64,000 nucleotides of DNA, taken from contig OZ271919.1 in the NCBI GenBank assembly GCA_965602035.1, positions 496,001 to 560,000 on the forward strand, in the 5' to 3' direction. This document shows, piece by piece, positions 16,891-24,853 of this stretch. Each line of letters starts with the position of its first letter. Within the stretch, counting starts at the first letter, position 1. The translations under genes and the position numbers were made by a program. The stretch comes from Natronospirillum sp965602035. GTDB lineage: Bacteria; Pseudomonadota; Gammaproteobacteria; Pseudomonadales; Natronospirillaceae. Under the pieces are notes generated by a model. The model was not told where the DNA came from. It made no database searches and saw only the letters and a list, made by a program, of their open reading frames with translations.

Positions 16891-17256
16891 TCTGGCCTCT
16901 GAATCTGGTCACTGTTCTGTTGTCTGTATGCGCACTGGCGTGGCGGGCTCCGGCCGGCGTTCAAGCCGGGTTTCCAGGCGGTGATCCGCGCCCGCCGATC
17001 AGGCGACCGAGTTTAGCGGGAGGCCGCCATGGCTGGCAAGCGGCGGCGCTCAAACGCCGCCGGACCTTGAGCAGCCCGGATGAGCGCAGCAGTTTATAAG
17101 TGCTTCCTCTTGTTTTTCGGGCAAAAACGTCTCACCATGATTCGCGAACCTCGCTGCGCGGGCCGTTGCGGGTGGCTTTTGGCTCCGAAAAAGGAGCCTG
17201 TCATCCGGGCACGGGCGGCGGTATCCAGGGACAGACAACAAACGAGCGAGAAAAGC
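16891..17256. other. 366-base divergent intergenic region between ilvD and livK
   Basis: No convincing gene. It holds an 8-bp perfect hairpin (CGGCGGCG at 17041-17048 with 17055-17062), a fragment of the repeat family found at 22854 (17081-17106), and a 6-bp hairpin GGCTCC-N6-GGAGCC at 17181-17198. An open frame runs through 17080-17256 into livK but lacks a ribosome binding site and signal-like features. Promoters for ilvD and livK must lie here, but I cannot place them with confidence. Confidence 0.6.
17081..17106 (-). repeat. remnant of the palindromic repeat family (copy C)
   Basis: TGAGCGCAGCAGTTTA at 17081-17096 is an exact 16-base match, in reverse complement, to 22865-22880 of the complete repeat. 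The next ten bases (TAAGTGCTTC) resemble the repeat end. The rest of the element is absent or unrecognisable. Confidence 0.55.
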
Positions 17257-18462
17257 ATGATGAAGAAAACAGTTGTTGGTCTGACGCTTGCCGCGGCGAC
17301 AGCCTTCGGTGTTGCGCAGGCGCAGGAAGTGAAAATCGGCTTTCTGGGTGGCTTTACCGGCGGTATTGAAAGCCTGACGCCGCCCATCTACAACGGTGCC
17401 ATCCTGGCAGCCGAGCATGTCAACGCTCAGGGCGGCATTCTCTCAGGCAACCGCCTGATCGTACCGAACGGTGATACCGGTTGTGGTGACGCCGCGATCA
17501 CTCAGAGCTCCGCGGACCGTCTGGTCAACAGTGATGGCGTTCTGGCGATTGTTGGTGGTCTGTGTTCCGGCGCTACTATTGCGGCCGCCAACAATATTGC
17601 GATTCCGGCGGGCGTGCCGATGGTCTCCCCGGCATCAACCTCTCCGGCGATCACTGACCTGAATGACAACGACATGGTATTCCGTACCGTACCGTCAGAT
17701 TCGTTCCAGGGTCGCGCTCTGGCGATGCACCTGCTGGATCAGGGCATCGATGACGTTGCCGTTTCCTATGTCAACAACGACTACGGCAGCGGTCTGGCCA
17801 ATGCCTTTATCAATACCTTTGAAGCCAATGGCGGTGTTGTCGGCGCCAGCGCCGGGCACGAAGACAACCGGGCGGACTACCGTTCTGACCTGGCCAACCT
17901 GTCTGCTTCCGGCTCTCAGACCCTGGTGGTGTTCGCCTACGCGGATACGTCCGGTCAGACCATTATCCGTCAGGCCTATGAAAGCGGTCTGTTCACCGAT
18001 TTTGTCGGTGGCGATGGTATGGTGGGTCAGTCACTGATCGACGCAGTGGGAGCCAGTGTCCTTGAAGGAATGATCTTCACCCGTCCCGGCACCGCCGAGA
18101 CCGAGGGCAGCTCTGTATTCAACACGATCGCGGAAGAAGGCGGTGTTGATCCGACCGGTACGTTCGTAGCGCAGTCCTACGATGCGGCCTTCCTGCTGGC
18201 GTTGGCCATTCAGGAAAACGGTGCCAACAGCCGTGACGGTCTGAACGACGCACTGCGTCGCGTGGCCACAGCGCCGGGTGAGACCATTCTTCCGGGCGAG
18301 TGGGAAAAAGCACGCGAGCTCATCGCCAACGGTCAGGATATCGACTATGTCGGTGCCACCGGTGATCACGAATTCGACGAGAACGGCGACGTGCCGGGTG
18401 CGGTCGAGCAGCTCGTTGTTGAGAACGGTGAAATCGTCAGCCGCGGCTTCCTGGACATGTAA
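17257..18462 (+). CDS. LIV-type ABC transporter periplasmic substrate-binding protein
   Basis: Periplasmic binding protein of the Leu/Ile/Val or amide family, 401 residues from ATG 17257. The N terminus is a classical signal peptide (MMKKTVVGLTLAAATAFGVA, cut after AQA). The mature protein begins EVKIGFLGGFTGGIES and shows the type I periplasmic-binding fold with conserved ILAAEHVN, SGATIAAANN, VSPASTSPA and YVNNDYGSGLANAF segments. Substrate could be branched-chain amino acids or related compounds. The neighbouring ilvD favours the former, but this is inference. A strong terminator directly after the gene separates it from the ATPase and permease genes, so the binding protein can be made in excess. 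Confidence 0.9.
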   Translation: MMKKTVVGLTLAAATAFGVAQAQEVKIGFLGGFTGGIESLTPPIYNGAILAAEHVNAQGGILSGNRLIVPNGDTGCGDAAITQSSADRLVNSDGVLAIVGGLCSGATIAAANNIAIPAGVPMVSPASTSPAITDLNDNDMVFRTVPSDSFQGRALAMHLLDQGIDDVAVSYVNNDYGSGLANAFINTFEANGGVVGASAGHEDNRADYRSDLANLSASGSQTLVVFAYADTSGQTIIRQAYESGLFTDFVGGDGMVGQSLIDAVGASVLEGMIFTRPGTAETEGSSVFNTIAEEGGVDPTGTFVAQSYDAAFLLALAIQENGANSRDGLNDALRRVATAPGETILPGEWEKARELIANGQDIDYVGATGDHEFDENGDVPGAVEQLVVENGEIVSRGFLDM

Positions 18463-18490
18463 TTGTCCCGGGCAACCCGGTTGAAACCGA

Positions 18491-18527
18491 AAACCCGTCG
18501 CAGCGCGAGCTGCGGCGGGTTTTTTTG
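18491..18527 (+). terminator. rho-independent terminator after the binding-protein gene
   Basis: A 13-bp GC-rich stem (AACCCGTCGCAGC pairing with GCTGCGGCGGGTT, one wobble) closes over a GCGA tetraloop and is followed by seven or more T residues at about 18520-18526. This is the clearest intrinsic terminator in the window. It lies between the first gene and the remaining genes of the transporter cluster. Confidence 0.9.
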
Positions 18528-18631
18528 TCATGGTGACAATGCGTTGCTTTTGTCCTCTACGACGGTAGAATTGGCGACTTTCTGCGGCGGGCTGGATTGG
18601 TCCGGGAGCCGGAACCAGATTCGGAGGGGGC

Positions 18632-19414
18632 ATGCGACCCATAATCGACGTTCGCAATATTCATAAATCGTTCGGTGGCCTCAAGGTCATCAACGACTGT
18701 TCCATATCGGTGGAACCAGGTTCGATCACCGGTATGATCGGCCCCAACGGTGCCGGCAAATCGACGTTGTTCAATATCATCGCCGGAGCACTGCCGGAAG
18801 ACGCCGGGCACGTCTACCTGGACGGCGAAGACATCACCAACGACACGCCGGACCAGCTATTCGGCAAGGGGCTGCTGCGTACCTTCCAGATCGCCCACGA
18901 ATTCTCGCACATGACGGCGCTGGAAAACCTGATGATGGTGCCGCCGGAACAGCCGGGCGAATCGCTGCTGCGCACCTGGTTGCAGCCGTCACTGGTACGG
19001 GACAATGAGGCGGAAGTACGCAGGCGCGCGCTCGAAGTGATCGACTTCATCAATCTCTCTCATGTAAAGAACGAGCTGGCGGGGAACCTGTCGGGTGGCC
19101 AGAAGAAACTGCTCGAGCTGGGTCGTACCATGATGACAAATGCCCGGGTGGTCCTGCTGGACGAGATTGCTGCCGGTGTGAACCGGACACTGCTCGGCGA
19201 CCTGGTAACCAACATTGAGCGCCTCAACCGGGAACTGAACTACACCTTCCTGGTGATCGAGCACGATATGGATATGATCGCGCGCCTCTGTGACCCGGTC
19301 ATTGTTCTGGCGCAGGGCGAGGTGATGACGCAGGGCACGATCGAGGAAGTACAGAACAATCCGCGGGTCATTGAAGCGTATTTCGGCACTGAGAATGAAT
19401 CAACGACTGCCTGA
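18632..19414 (+). CDS. livG: LIV-type ABC transporter ATP-binding protein LivG
   Basis: First of two ATPases, 260 residues. Walker A GPNGAGKST lies near residue 39, the ABC signature is LSGGQKKLLELGR, and Walker B is VVLLDEIAAGVN with the catalytic Glu, then the switch His in IEHDMDMIA. The LivG hallmark is the extra helix after the Q loop and the C-terminal extension ending YFG. A strong GGAGGGGG precedes ATG 18632. The 105 bases after the livK terminator presumably contain either read-through or a second promoter. Confidence 0.93.
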   Translation: MRPIIDVRNIHKSFGGLKVINDCSISVEPGSITGMIGPNGAGKSTLFNIIAGALPEDAGHVYLDGEDITNDTPDQLFGKGLLRTFQIAHEFSHMTALENLMMVPPEQPGESLLRTWLQPSLVRDNEAEVRRRALEVIDFINLSHVKNELAGNLSGGQKKLLELGRTMMTNARVVLLDEIAAGVNRTLLGDLVTNIERLNRELNYTFLVIEHDMDMIARLCDPVIVLAQGEVMTQGTIEEVQNNPRVIEAYFGTENESTTA

Positions 19415-19450
19415 CGGCGTCCCGGTGACCGACCAGAGAAGTGGAAAGCT

Positions 19451-20158
19451 ATGGCAGTACTACTAGAAGCAACGAATGTTCACGGTGGCTACGGCGGCAT
19501 GAACATTCTCAGCGGCGTCGACATGTCCATCGATGCGGACGAGGTTGGCGTGATCGTCGGCCCCAACGGCGCGGGCAAATCAACAATGCTGAAGGCCATC
19601 TTCGGCCTCCTGACGGTGAATGATGGCGATATCCGCCTGCGCGGCGAGTCGATAAAGAACGTCGCCCCGAATCGGCTGGTGCACATGGGTATGAGCTTTG
19701 TGCCGCAGGAGCAGAATATTTTCCCGAGCCTGACCGTTCAGGAAAACCTCGAGATGGGTGCCTACATCCGCCCGCATCGGGTCAGCGATATGCTGGATCA
19801 GATCTACGAATTCTTTCCACCCCTGTTGGAAAAGCGCCAGCAACCGGCCGGTCAGTTGAGTGGTGGTCAGCGCCAGATGGTGGCGATGGGGCGCGCATTG
19901 ATGAGCGAGCCGACTCTGTTGCTGCTTGACGAGCCGACAGCGGGTTTGTCGCCGCTCTATATGAACGAGATTTTCCGTCAGATCCGTATGGTGAATGACG
20001 CGGGCGTGGGTGTGCTCATGGTTGAGCAGAATGCCCGGCAGGCGCTGGCCATTGCGGATAAGGGGTTTGTGCTTGCCGCCGGGCAGAACCGCTATACCGA
20101 TACCGGGCAGGCGCTGCTGGATGATCCGGAAGTGGCAAAAAGTTTCCTCGGTGGGTAA
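19451..20158 (+). CDS. livF: LIV-type ABC transporter ATP-binding protein LivF
   Basis: Second ATPase, 235 residues, the usual LivF size. Walker A is GPNGAGKST, the signature LSGGQRQMVAMGRALM, and Walker B LLLLDEPTAGLSP, with the LivF-type VEQNARQAL in place of a switch EHD. It forms the cytoplasmic heterodimer with LivG. It lies 36 bases downstream of livG and 27 upstream of livH, all on the same strand. Confidence 0.94.
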   Translation: MAVLLEATNVHGGYGGMNILSGVDMSIDADEVGVIVGPNGAGKSTMLKAIFGLLTVNDGDIRLRGESIKNVAPNRLVHMGMSFVPQEQNIFPSLTVQENLEMGAYIRPHRVSDMLDQIYEFFPPLLEKRQQPAGQLSGGQRQMVAMGRALMSEPTLLLLDEPTAGLSPLYMNEIFRQIRMVNDAGVGVLMVEQNARQALAIADKGFVLAAGQNRYTDTGQALLDDPEVAKSFLGG

Positions 20159-20185
20159 TCCCGGCGCTATTCAAGGAGTTGCGGT

Positions 20186-21190
20186 TTGAACGAACTGATA
20201 TTTTTCCTCAACACGGTGATTATCTCCGGGGCAGTGTCGGGGTCGATCTATGCGCTGGGTGCCATCGGGATAACCCTGGTATTCAGTATTCTGCGTTTCG
20301 CGCACTTCGCCCATGCCGACATGATGACACTGGGCGCGTTCATGGTGCTCATTCTCACCACGATGTTCCCGACGGCGGGCGCCGCCATCGGAATACCGAC
20401 CCCCATTCTGATGATGCCGTTTGCCATGGTGTTTACGGCGCTTGTGGCCATCGGGCTGGACCGCATGTTTTATCGTCCACTGCGCATTAACAACGTCAAA
20501 CCGATCGTCATTGTGATCGCATCGCTGGGTGTCACCCTGATGCTGCAGGGCCTTATCCGCATGTTCGCCGGCACCGGCGCCCGCAGTATGTACATTGAAG
20601 AGCGCAAACAGATTTTCCGGATCGATCTGCCGTTCGAGAGTGTTACCCGGCCCATCGTGGTGACCGATCCGCAGATATGGCTGATCGTGTTTGCCGTGGT
20701 GGCGGTTGTGGCGCTCCACCTGTTCCTCACCCGGACCCGTCTGGGCAAGGCAATGCGCGCCATGTCTGATAATCCGGATCTGGCCAGTGTGTCCGGCATC
20801 AATACCAACGCCGTTGTCATCGTAACCTGGGTTATCGCCGGGGTGCTGGCTACGCTGGCGGGTACCATGCTGTCGATGGATGTCACACTCAAACCCGATC
20901 TGAGTTTCTATCTTCTGTTGCCGATGTTTGCGGCAGCCATCGTGGGGGGCGTGGGCCAGCCCTATGGGGCCATTGCCGGCGGATTTCTGGTGGGCTACGC
21001 GGAAACCATTTCGGTGTTCAACTGGTCCATCGTTCTGAGGCCCATGGCTGACAGTCTGCCGTTCATTACTGAGGTGCCCCGCAGTCTTGCGCTGGTGGGC
21101 ACCGAATACAAGATCGTCGTGCCCTTCGTAATTCTGGTTGTGGTACTGATCTGGCGTCCCACAGGTCTGTTCAAAGGAAAGGTGCTCTGA
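20186..21190 (+). CDS. livH: LIV-type ABC transporter permease LivH
   Basis: Inner-membrane permease of 334 residues with about eight hydrophobic segments. The start is TTG at 20186, supported by AGGAG at 20174-20178 seven bases upstream. No ATG fits the N terminus. Conserved LivH features are SGSIYALGAIGITLVF near the N terminus, FRYRPLR-like FYRPLRINNVKP, and GIAGVLA-like WVIAGVLATLAGTM. It pairs with LivM, whose ATG overlaps this stop codon by one base (TGATG). Confidence 0.93.
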   Translation: MNELIFFLNTVIISGAVSGSIYALGAIGITLVFSILRFAHFAHADMMTLGAFMVLILTTMFPTAGAAIGIPTPILMMPFAMVFTALVAIGLDRMFYRPLRINNVKPIVIVIASLGVTLMLQGLIRMFAGTGARSMYIEERKQIFRIDLPFESVTRPIVVTDPQIWLIVFAVVAVVALHLFLTRTRLGKAMRAMSDNPDLASVSGINTNAVVIVTWVIAGVLATLAGTMLSMDVTLKPDLSFYLLLPMFAAAIVGGVGQPYGAIAGGFLVGYAETISVFNWSIVLRPMADSLPFITEVPRSLALVGTEYKIVVPFVILVVVLIWRPTGLFKGKVL

Positions 21191-22488
21191 TGACTGCACA
21201 GGAATCACAGACAGGCTCCACGCTGCCGGTGCGTGAGCTCACCATCGCCACGGTTGTTGTTGTGGCGGTGATCGGTGTCTGGCTGGCTCAGGGGCTGCCG
21301 TTTGCTGTGCGGATGGTGGTCGAGGCCACCTGTTACGCAGTGCTGGCTCTGGGCTTTACCATTCAATGGGGCTATGCCGGCCAGCTCAACGCCGGTGTGC
21401 TCGGTTTTCTGGCGCTGGGTGGTTTCAGTGCCATGTTCTTCAGCATGCCGTTGAATGCCGACTTCTGGGGTACGGACCTCCCGGGGCAGGTCGCCGGCGC
21501 CGGTGTGCGACTGATCATTGGTATTCTGCTGGTCATCGGGTTGACCCGCATCGATCGGCTGGGTGTGTCGCCAAGAGTACGGACCATGGTGGCGATTATC
21601 GGAGGTATAGCGGTCTACTTCTGGATTACCCGTTACTTTGCGCCCATAGCGGATCAAATTGAGCGTCAGGCCGGCTTTATCGGCGGCCTCGGCATGTACC
21701 CGGTTGTCGGCTGGGTGATGGGTGGTCTGCTCGCCGGTGCCGTCGGGTATATGATCGGGCGTATCTGTCTGGGCCTGCGCAGCGATTATCTGGTCATCGC
21801 GACGCTGGGAATCGCGGAAATCATCAAGGCCCTCATGGTCAATGAAGACTGGCTGACCCGCGGTGTATCCACCGTTTCGCCCATTCCCTGGCCGGTACCC
21901 GGTCCGGCGGATGTTGGTTTTCTGGCAGCTCGTGCCATGTTCCTGGTGTTTTCGGCGCTGTTGGTGCTGGGCCTGTTCCTGCTGCTGCAGCGTGCCTACA
22001 ATTCGCCCTGGGGGCGCATGACCCGGGCGATCCGCGACAATGAAGTGTCTGCGGCGGCCATGGGCAAGAACATCAATCGTCGCCGGCTGGAAATCTTTGT
22101 ATTCGGCTGTATCCTCATGGGTATCGGCGGGGCGGCACTGACCAACTTTACCGGTATATTCAATCCTCAGGGCTACCTGCCGCTGAACCACACGTTCCTG
22201 ATTCTGGTTATGGTGATCCTGGGCGGACCCGGGAACAACCTCGGGACCATTCTCGGTACTTTTCTGGTTTATGTAATCTGGGTCATGTCCGAACCGATGG
22301 CGCTGGTCCTGATGGACGGTGTCATTGCCCTGGGCGATGCCTGGTTCGGCTGGGAGCCCCCGGGCAATATCTCCAGCCGGGCGCTGCAGGCACGCGTATT
22401 CGTGATTGGCCTGCTGATTACGCTGATCCTGCGCTTCGCACCGAAAGGCCTTATGCCGGAGAAGGTACAACATCACCGGGAAGAATGA
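21190..22488 (+). CDS. livM: LIV-type ABC transporter permease LivM
   Basis: Second permease, 432 residues, with about ten hydrophobic segments. The LivM core is recognisable: QWGYAGQLNAGVLGFLALGG, IAEIIKALMVNEDWLTRG and the cytoplasmic coupling region NEVSAAAMGKNINRRRLE. It is longer than E. coli LivM mainly through a loop around residues 80-180. It is the last gene of the importer, translationally coupled to livH, and faces the tRNA pair. A GC-rich imperfect hairpin follows it. Confidence 0.92.
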   Translation: MTAQESQTGSTLPVRELTIATVVVVAVIGVWLAQGLPFAVRMVVEATCYAVLALGFTIQWGYAGQLNAGVLGFLALGGFSAMFFSMPLNADFWGTDLPGQVAGAGVRLIIGILLVIGLTRIDRLGVSPRVRTMVAIIGGIAVYFWITRYFAPIADQIERQAGFIGGLGMYPVVGWVMGGLLAGAVGYMIGRICLGLRSDYLVIATLGIAEIIKALMVNEDWLTRGVSTVSPIPWPVPGPADVGFLAARAMFLVFSALLVLGLFLLLQRAYNSPWGRMTRAIRDNEVSAAAMGKNINRRRLEIFVFGCILMGIGGAALTNFTGIFNPQGYLPLNHTFLILVMVILGGPGNNLGTILGTFLVYVIWVMSEPMALVLMDGVIALGDAWFGWEPPGNISSRALQARVFVIGLLITLILRFAPKGLMPEKVQHHREE

Positions 22489-22495
22489 GCTGGCT

Positions 22496-22525
22496 GGCGG
22501 TGGCGTTCCGTTCTGCGACGCCGCC
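22496..22525. terminator. imperfect GC hairpin between livM and tRNA-Leu
   Basis: GGCGGTGGCG at 22496-22505 pairs with CGACGCCGCC at 22516-22525, with one mismatch and one wobble, over a 10-base loop. It lies between two convergent transcription units. It has no proper T run, so factor-independent termination is uncertain. Confidence 0.35.
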
Positions 22526-22569
22526 CCGGCAAATCTTTACGCTTCCGGGTGCCAGACAGGCTGAATGGA

Positions 22570-22657
22570 TGGTGCCCGAGGCCGGACTTGAACCGGCACG
22601 ATCGCAATGATCGAGGGATTTTAAGTCCCTTGTGTCTACCAATTCCACCACTCGGGC
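22570..22657 (-). tRNA. tRNA-Leu (anticodon UAA)
   Basis: 88-base tRNA with encoded CCA. The 5' acceptor strand GCCCGAG (22657-22651) pairs with the 3' strand before ACCA. The anticodon stem AGGGA/TCCCT encloses CTTAAAA, giving anticodon TAA at 22623-22621. There is a long variable arm typical of leucine tRNAs, and the T loop GGTTCAAGTCC is standard. It is transcribed after tRNA-Cys, 68 bases upstream on the same strand, and probably from the same promoter. Confidence 0.97.
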
Positions 22658-22725
22658 AGGGCAATCTCACAGGATGTCGAGGTGCCGAAGGGCGTCAGAG
22701 ATGCTCGGCAGGAAGGGTAGGGAAT

Positions 22726-22799
22726 TGGAGGCTGGAGTCGGAATCGAACCGGCGTACACGGAGTTGCAGTCCGCTGCATAACCACTCTGCCATCCAGCC
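22726..22799 (-). tRNA. tRNA-Cys (anticodon GCA)
   Basis: 74-base tRNA with encoded CCA, the length of E. coli tRNA-Cys. The acceptor GGCTGGA/TCCAGCC is followed by discriminator U and CCA, and the anticodon loop CTGCAAC gives GCA. The discriminator U is the usual cysteine identity base. It is first of a two-tRNA unit read on the minus strand, just downstream of a near-consensus promoter. The tRNA-Gly that often precedes Cys and Leu in gammaproteobacteria is not here. Confidence 0.97.
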
Positions 22800-22819
22800 A
22801 TACCCCGAACGACGCGTGC

Positions 22820-22847
22820 ATTGTATGCTAACTTCCTGATCTGTCAA
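22820..22847 (-). promoter_or_regulatory. strong sigma70 promoter of the tRNA-Cys-Leu unit
   Basis: Read on the minus strand, a perfect -35 TTGACA (22847-22842) is followed after 16 bases by TACAAT (22825-22820), five of six consensus. A GC-rich stretch (GCACGCG) follows, like the discriminator of stringently controlled stable-RNA promoters. The promoter is about 20 bases from the tRNA-Cys 5' end, and its upstream side abuts the repeat at 22854. Confidence 0.85.
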
Positions 22848-22853
22848 GCAATT

Positions 22854-22993
22854 GAGAGCATCTCTAAACTGCTGCGCTCAACCTGGCCGCGTTAAAATTC
22901 GCCTCACAATGCTCATTTACTACCTGTAAACTGCGCTTTCTCGTCGAACTTTGCCTTGCCAGGCTATCGCTCGCGACGTTTATAGATGCTCTC
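22854..22993. repeat. complete palindromic MITE-like repeat with terminal inverted repeats (copy A)
   Basis: 140-bp element. Terminal inverted repeats GAGAGCATCTCTAAAC (22854-22869) and the complement of 22978-22993 match in 15 of 16 positions. The interior continues as an imperfect palindrome, with CCTGG and TTCG segments mirrored and a centre near 22916-22930 where TTTAC and GTAAA pair around TACCT. No transposase gene and no clear target duplication are visible. The right half encodes the last ten or so codons and TAG stop of the yeeZ-like gene. Partial copies occur at 24851, 17081 and possibly 30412. Confidence 0.75.
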
Positions 22994-23878
22994 AAACGAC
23001 TGGCTGAATGCCTCGATAATGGGCCGATAGCCGTCGCGGTAGCTCGGGTACAGCCAGTCGAATCCGGTGGCAGCCAGTCGCTCACTGCTGACCCGCTTAC
23101 TGCCCCGGTCGAGTGTCCGTTCAGAATCGGGAGTAACCCCCAACTCTGCCTGAAGCCAGGGCATCAACGTCTGCCAGCTCACGGCGTCACGGTCCGCCAG
23201 GTTAAGAATAGTCGGGGTCTCTTTTTCCTGGCGTCGGCGATTGATCAGGTAGCGTACCGCCCGGGCGACGTCTTCGACGTGAATACGGTTGGTGTAGACC
23301 GGCTGCGGATCGGTGATCCGATAGCCTTTCAAGGCCTCACGCAACAGGCGGTCACGGCCGGGCCCGTAGATTCCTGCCGGGCGCAGTACCGTCGCCGGCT
23401 GAGGGCTATCGAGCCAGATACGCTCGGCCTCGCGGATTTCCCGGGCAGTGTCGCGCTCCGGCTCAGCCGGGCTGTCCTCCGTAACCCATTCACCCTGATT
23501 CTGGCCGTAGACACTGGTTGATGAGATCAGCCACACATGAGCACTGGGCGCATGCCGCTGGAGCCAGTCCAGGGCCGTTCTGGCGACCCCGGGGTAAACC
23601 GCACGGTAGTTCTCTACCGAGCGTCCGCCCGGGGAGAGACAGAGCACCACATCCCGGGGCGTGTCCGGCAGCGTCGGCCAGGGCTCTCCGGCATCGTGCG
23701 CGATCACCTGTACACCATTCACGGGTTCGGGGCGCCGTCGCATTCCCAGCACCGTTGGCGTGAGTGCGGCGCACGCTTCCGCAATACGTCCCCCGAGGTC
23801 GCCGAGGCCCACCACCAGAACCGGGGCTTCATGGTTTGCAACCTGTGGTTTGAGCGCGTCGGTTATTTTGCCTGCCAT
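22964..23878 (-). CDS. NAD(P)-binding epimerase/SDR-fold protein, YeeZ-like
   Basis: Extended short-chain dehydrogenase/epimerase-fold protein of 304 residues. The Rossmann loop is LVVGLGDLGGRIAE near residue 20. STSVYGQ places the conserved Tyr, and LRPAGIYGPGR is typical of the family. E. coli YeeZ is the best-known relative, but its substrate is undetermined. The first 15 or so residues precede the usual start of the fold. The last residues (ESIYKRRER) and the stop codon fall inside the repeat at 22854-22993, so the native C terminus was probably altered when the element inserted. It is divergent from oxyR with only 45 bases between start codons. Confidence 0.8.
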   Translation of the reverse strand: MAGKITDALKPQVANHEAPVLVVGLGDLGGRIAEACAALTPTVLGMRRRPEPVNGVQVIAHDAGEPWPTLPDTPRDVVLCLSPGGRSVENYRAVYPGVARTALDWLQRHAPSAHVWLISSTSVYGQNQGEWVTEDSPAEPERDTAREIREAERIWLDSPQPATVLRPAGIYGPGRDRLLREALKGYRITDPQPVYTNRIHVEDVARAVRYLINRRRQEKETPTILNLADRDAVSWQTLMPWLQAELGVTPDSERTLDRGSKRVSSERLAATGFDWLYPSYRDGYRPIIEAFSQSFESIYKRRER

Positions 23879-23923
23879 TGAATTACGCTATCATTCATCA
23901 AGATTGTTTAGGATTCTCGCATT

Positions 23924-24853
23924 ATGACGCTGACCGAACTGCGCTACCTGTTGGCGCTGGCAGAAGAAAAACATTTCGGCCATGCGGCAGACCGCTGTCA
24001 TGTCAGCCAGCCTACGCTCAGTGTGGCAATTCGCAAACTCGAGCAGCGCCTCAATGTACAGATTTTTGAGCGCGGACGCAGCCACGTAATGGTCACGCCC
24101 ATTGGTGAGAAGCTAGTGGCACAGGCCAAGAACGTGCTGGAACAGGCAGACCGGCTGGAAATGCTGGCGCGCAATACCGGGGACGAACTGAATGGCCCGC
24201 TCAAGGTCGGCGCCATCTTCACCATTGCGCCTTACCTGTTTCCCCGGCTGATTCCGCGCCTGCGCGAACTGTCACCGGGAATGAGCCTGGACATCGAAGA
24301 GAACTACACCGCCGTGCTGCGCGAGCGGTTGCGTAACGGGCAGATAGACATCGGCCTGGTATCGCTGCCGTTTACCGAAAGCGATGTACTGACCAAGCCC
24401 GTCTATTCGGAACCCTTTGAAGTGCTGCTGCCGGCAGATCACCCGCTGGCACGCCAGGAGGCTGTTACCGCAGACCAACTGGCACAGACGGATTTGCTGC
24501 TGCTCGGCGAAGGCCACTGCTTCCGCGACCAGATTCTGGACGCCTGCCCGGCTGTGGCCCGCTCAAGCCGCGACCCGGATGGACGCGTGCGCACGCTGGC
24601 CGATGGCAGTTCGCTGGAAACCATCCGACATATGGTGGCCTCCGGCCTGGGTGTCACCATACTGCCCCGCAGTGCCGTGATTGATGCACCGTATTCCAGG
24701 GAATGGCTGATCACCCGTCCGTTCCGGGATAATCCGCCGGAACGCACGGTGGCGATGGCCTGGCGTGCCAGCTTCCCGCGCCCGAAAGCTGTGGATGCGC
24801 TCGAGCGGGCGATCAGGGCGTGTAAGATGGAGCAATCCAGTAAAGCGGCCTAA
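23924..24853 (+). CDS. oxyR: OxyR, peroxide-sensing LysR-type regulator
   Basis: LysR-family activator of the hydrogen peroxide response. The 309-residue protein has an N-terminal helix-turn-helix with HVSQPTLSVAIRKLE. The redox pair is conserved as GHCFRDQILDAC, giving C199 and C208, exactly the numbering of E. coli OxyR, so disulfide-based peroxide sensing is expected. The divergent start leaves only 45 bases to the yeeZ-like gene. Its TAA stop (24851-24853) lies at the edge of a repeat half copy. No catalase or peroxiredoxin gene is in the window. Confidence 0.93.
   Translation: MTLTELRYLLALAEEKHFGHAADRCHVSQPTLSVAIRKLEQRLNVQIFERGRSHVMVTPIGEKLVAQAKNVLEQADRLEMLARNTGDELNGPLKVGAIFTIAPYLFPRLIPRLRELSPGMSLDIEENYTAVLRERLRNGQIDIGLVSLPFTESDVLTKPVYSEPFEVLLPADHPLARQEAVTADQLAQTDLLLLGEGHCFRDQILDACPAVARSSRDPDGRVRTLADGSSLETIRHMVASGLGVTILPRSAVIDAPYSREWLITRPFRDNPPERTVAMAWRASFPRPKAVDALERAIRACKMEQSSKAA

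Noticed and set aside
17041..17256. Riboswitch upstream of livK
   Set aside because: I looked for a glycine-type or other known aptamer pattern around the hairpins and saw none. The hairpins are short and isolated.
21205..22476. Long minus-strand frame opposite livM, and a similar one opposite livH
   Set aside because: Both are His/Gln/Asp/Arg-rich antisense frames of membrane permease genes, a common artefact of hydrophobic codons read backwards.
22451..22821. Small minus- and plus-strand frames over the tRNA pair
   Set aside because: The sequence folds as complete tRNA-Leu and tRNA-Cys. The peptides (for example GGIGRHKGLK) are the usual false translations of tRNA genes.
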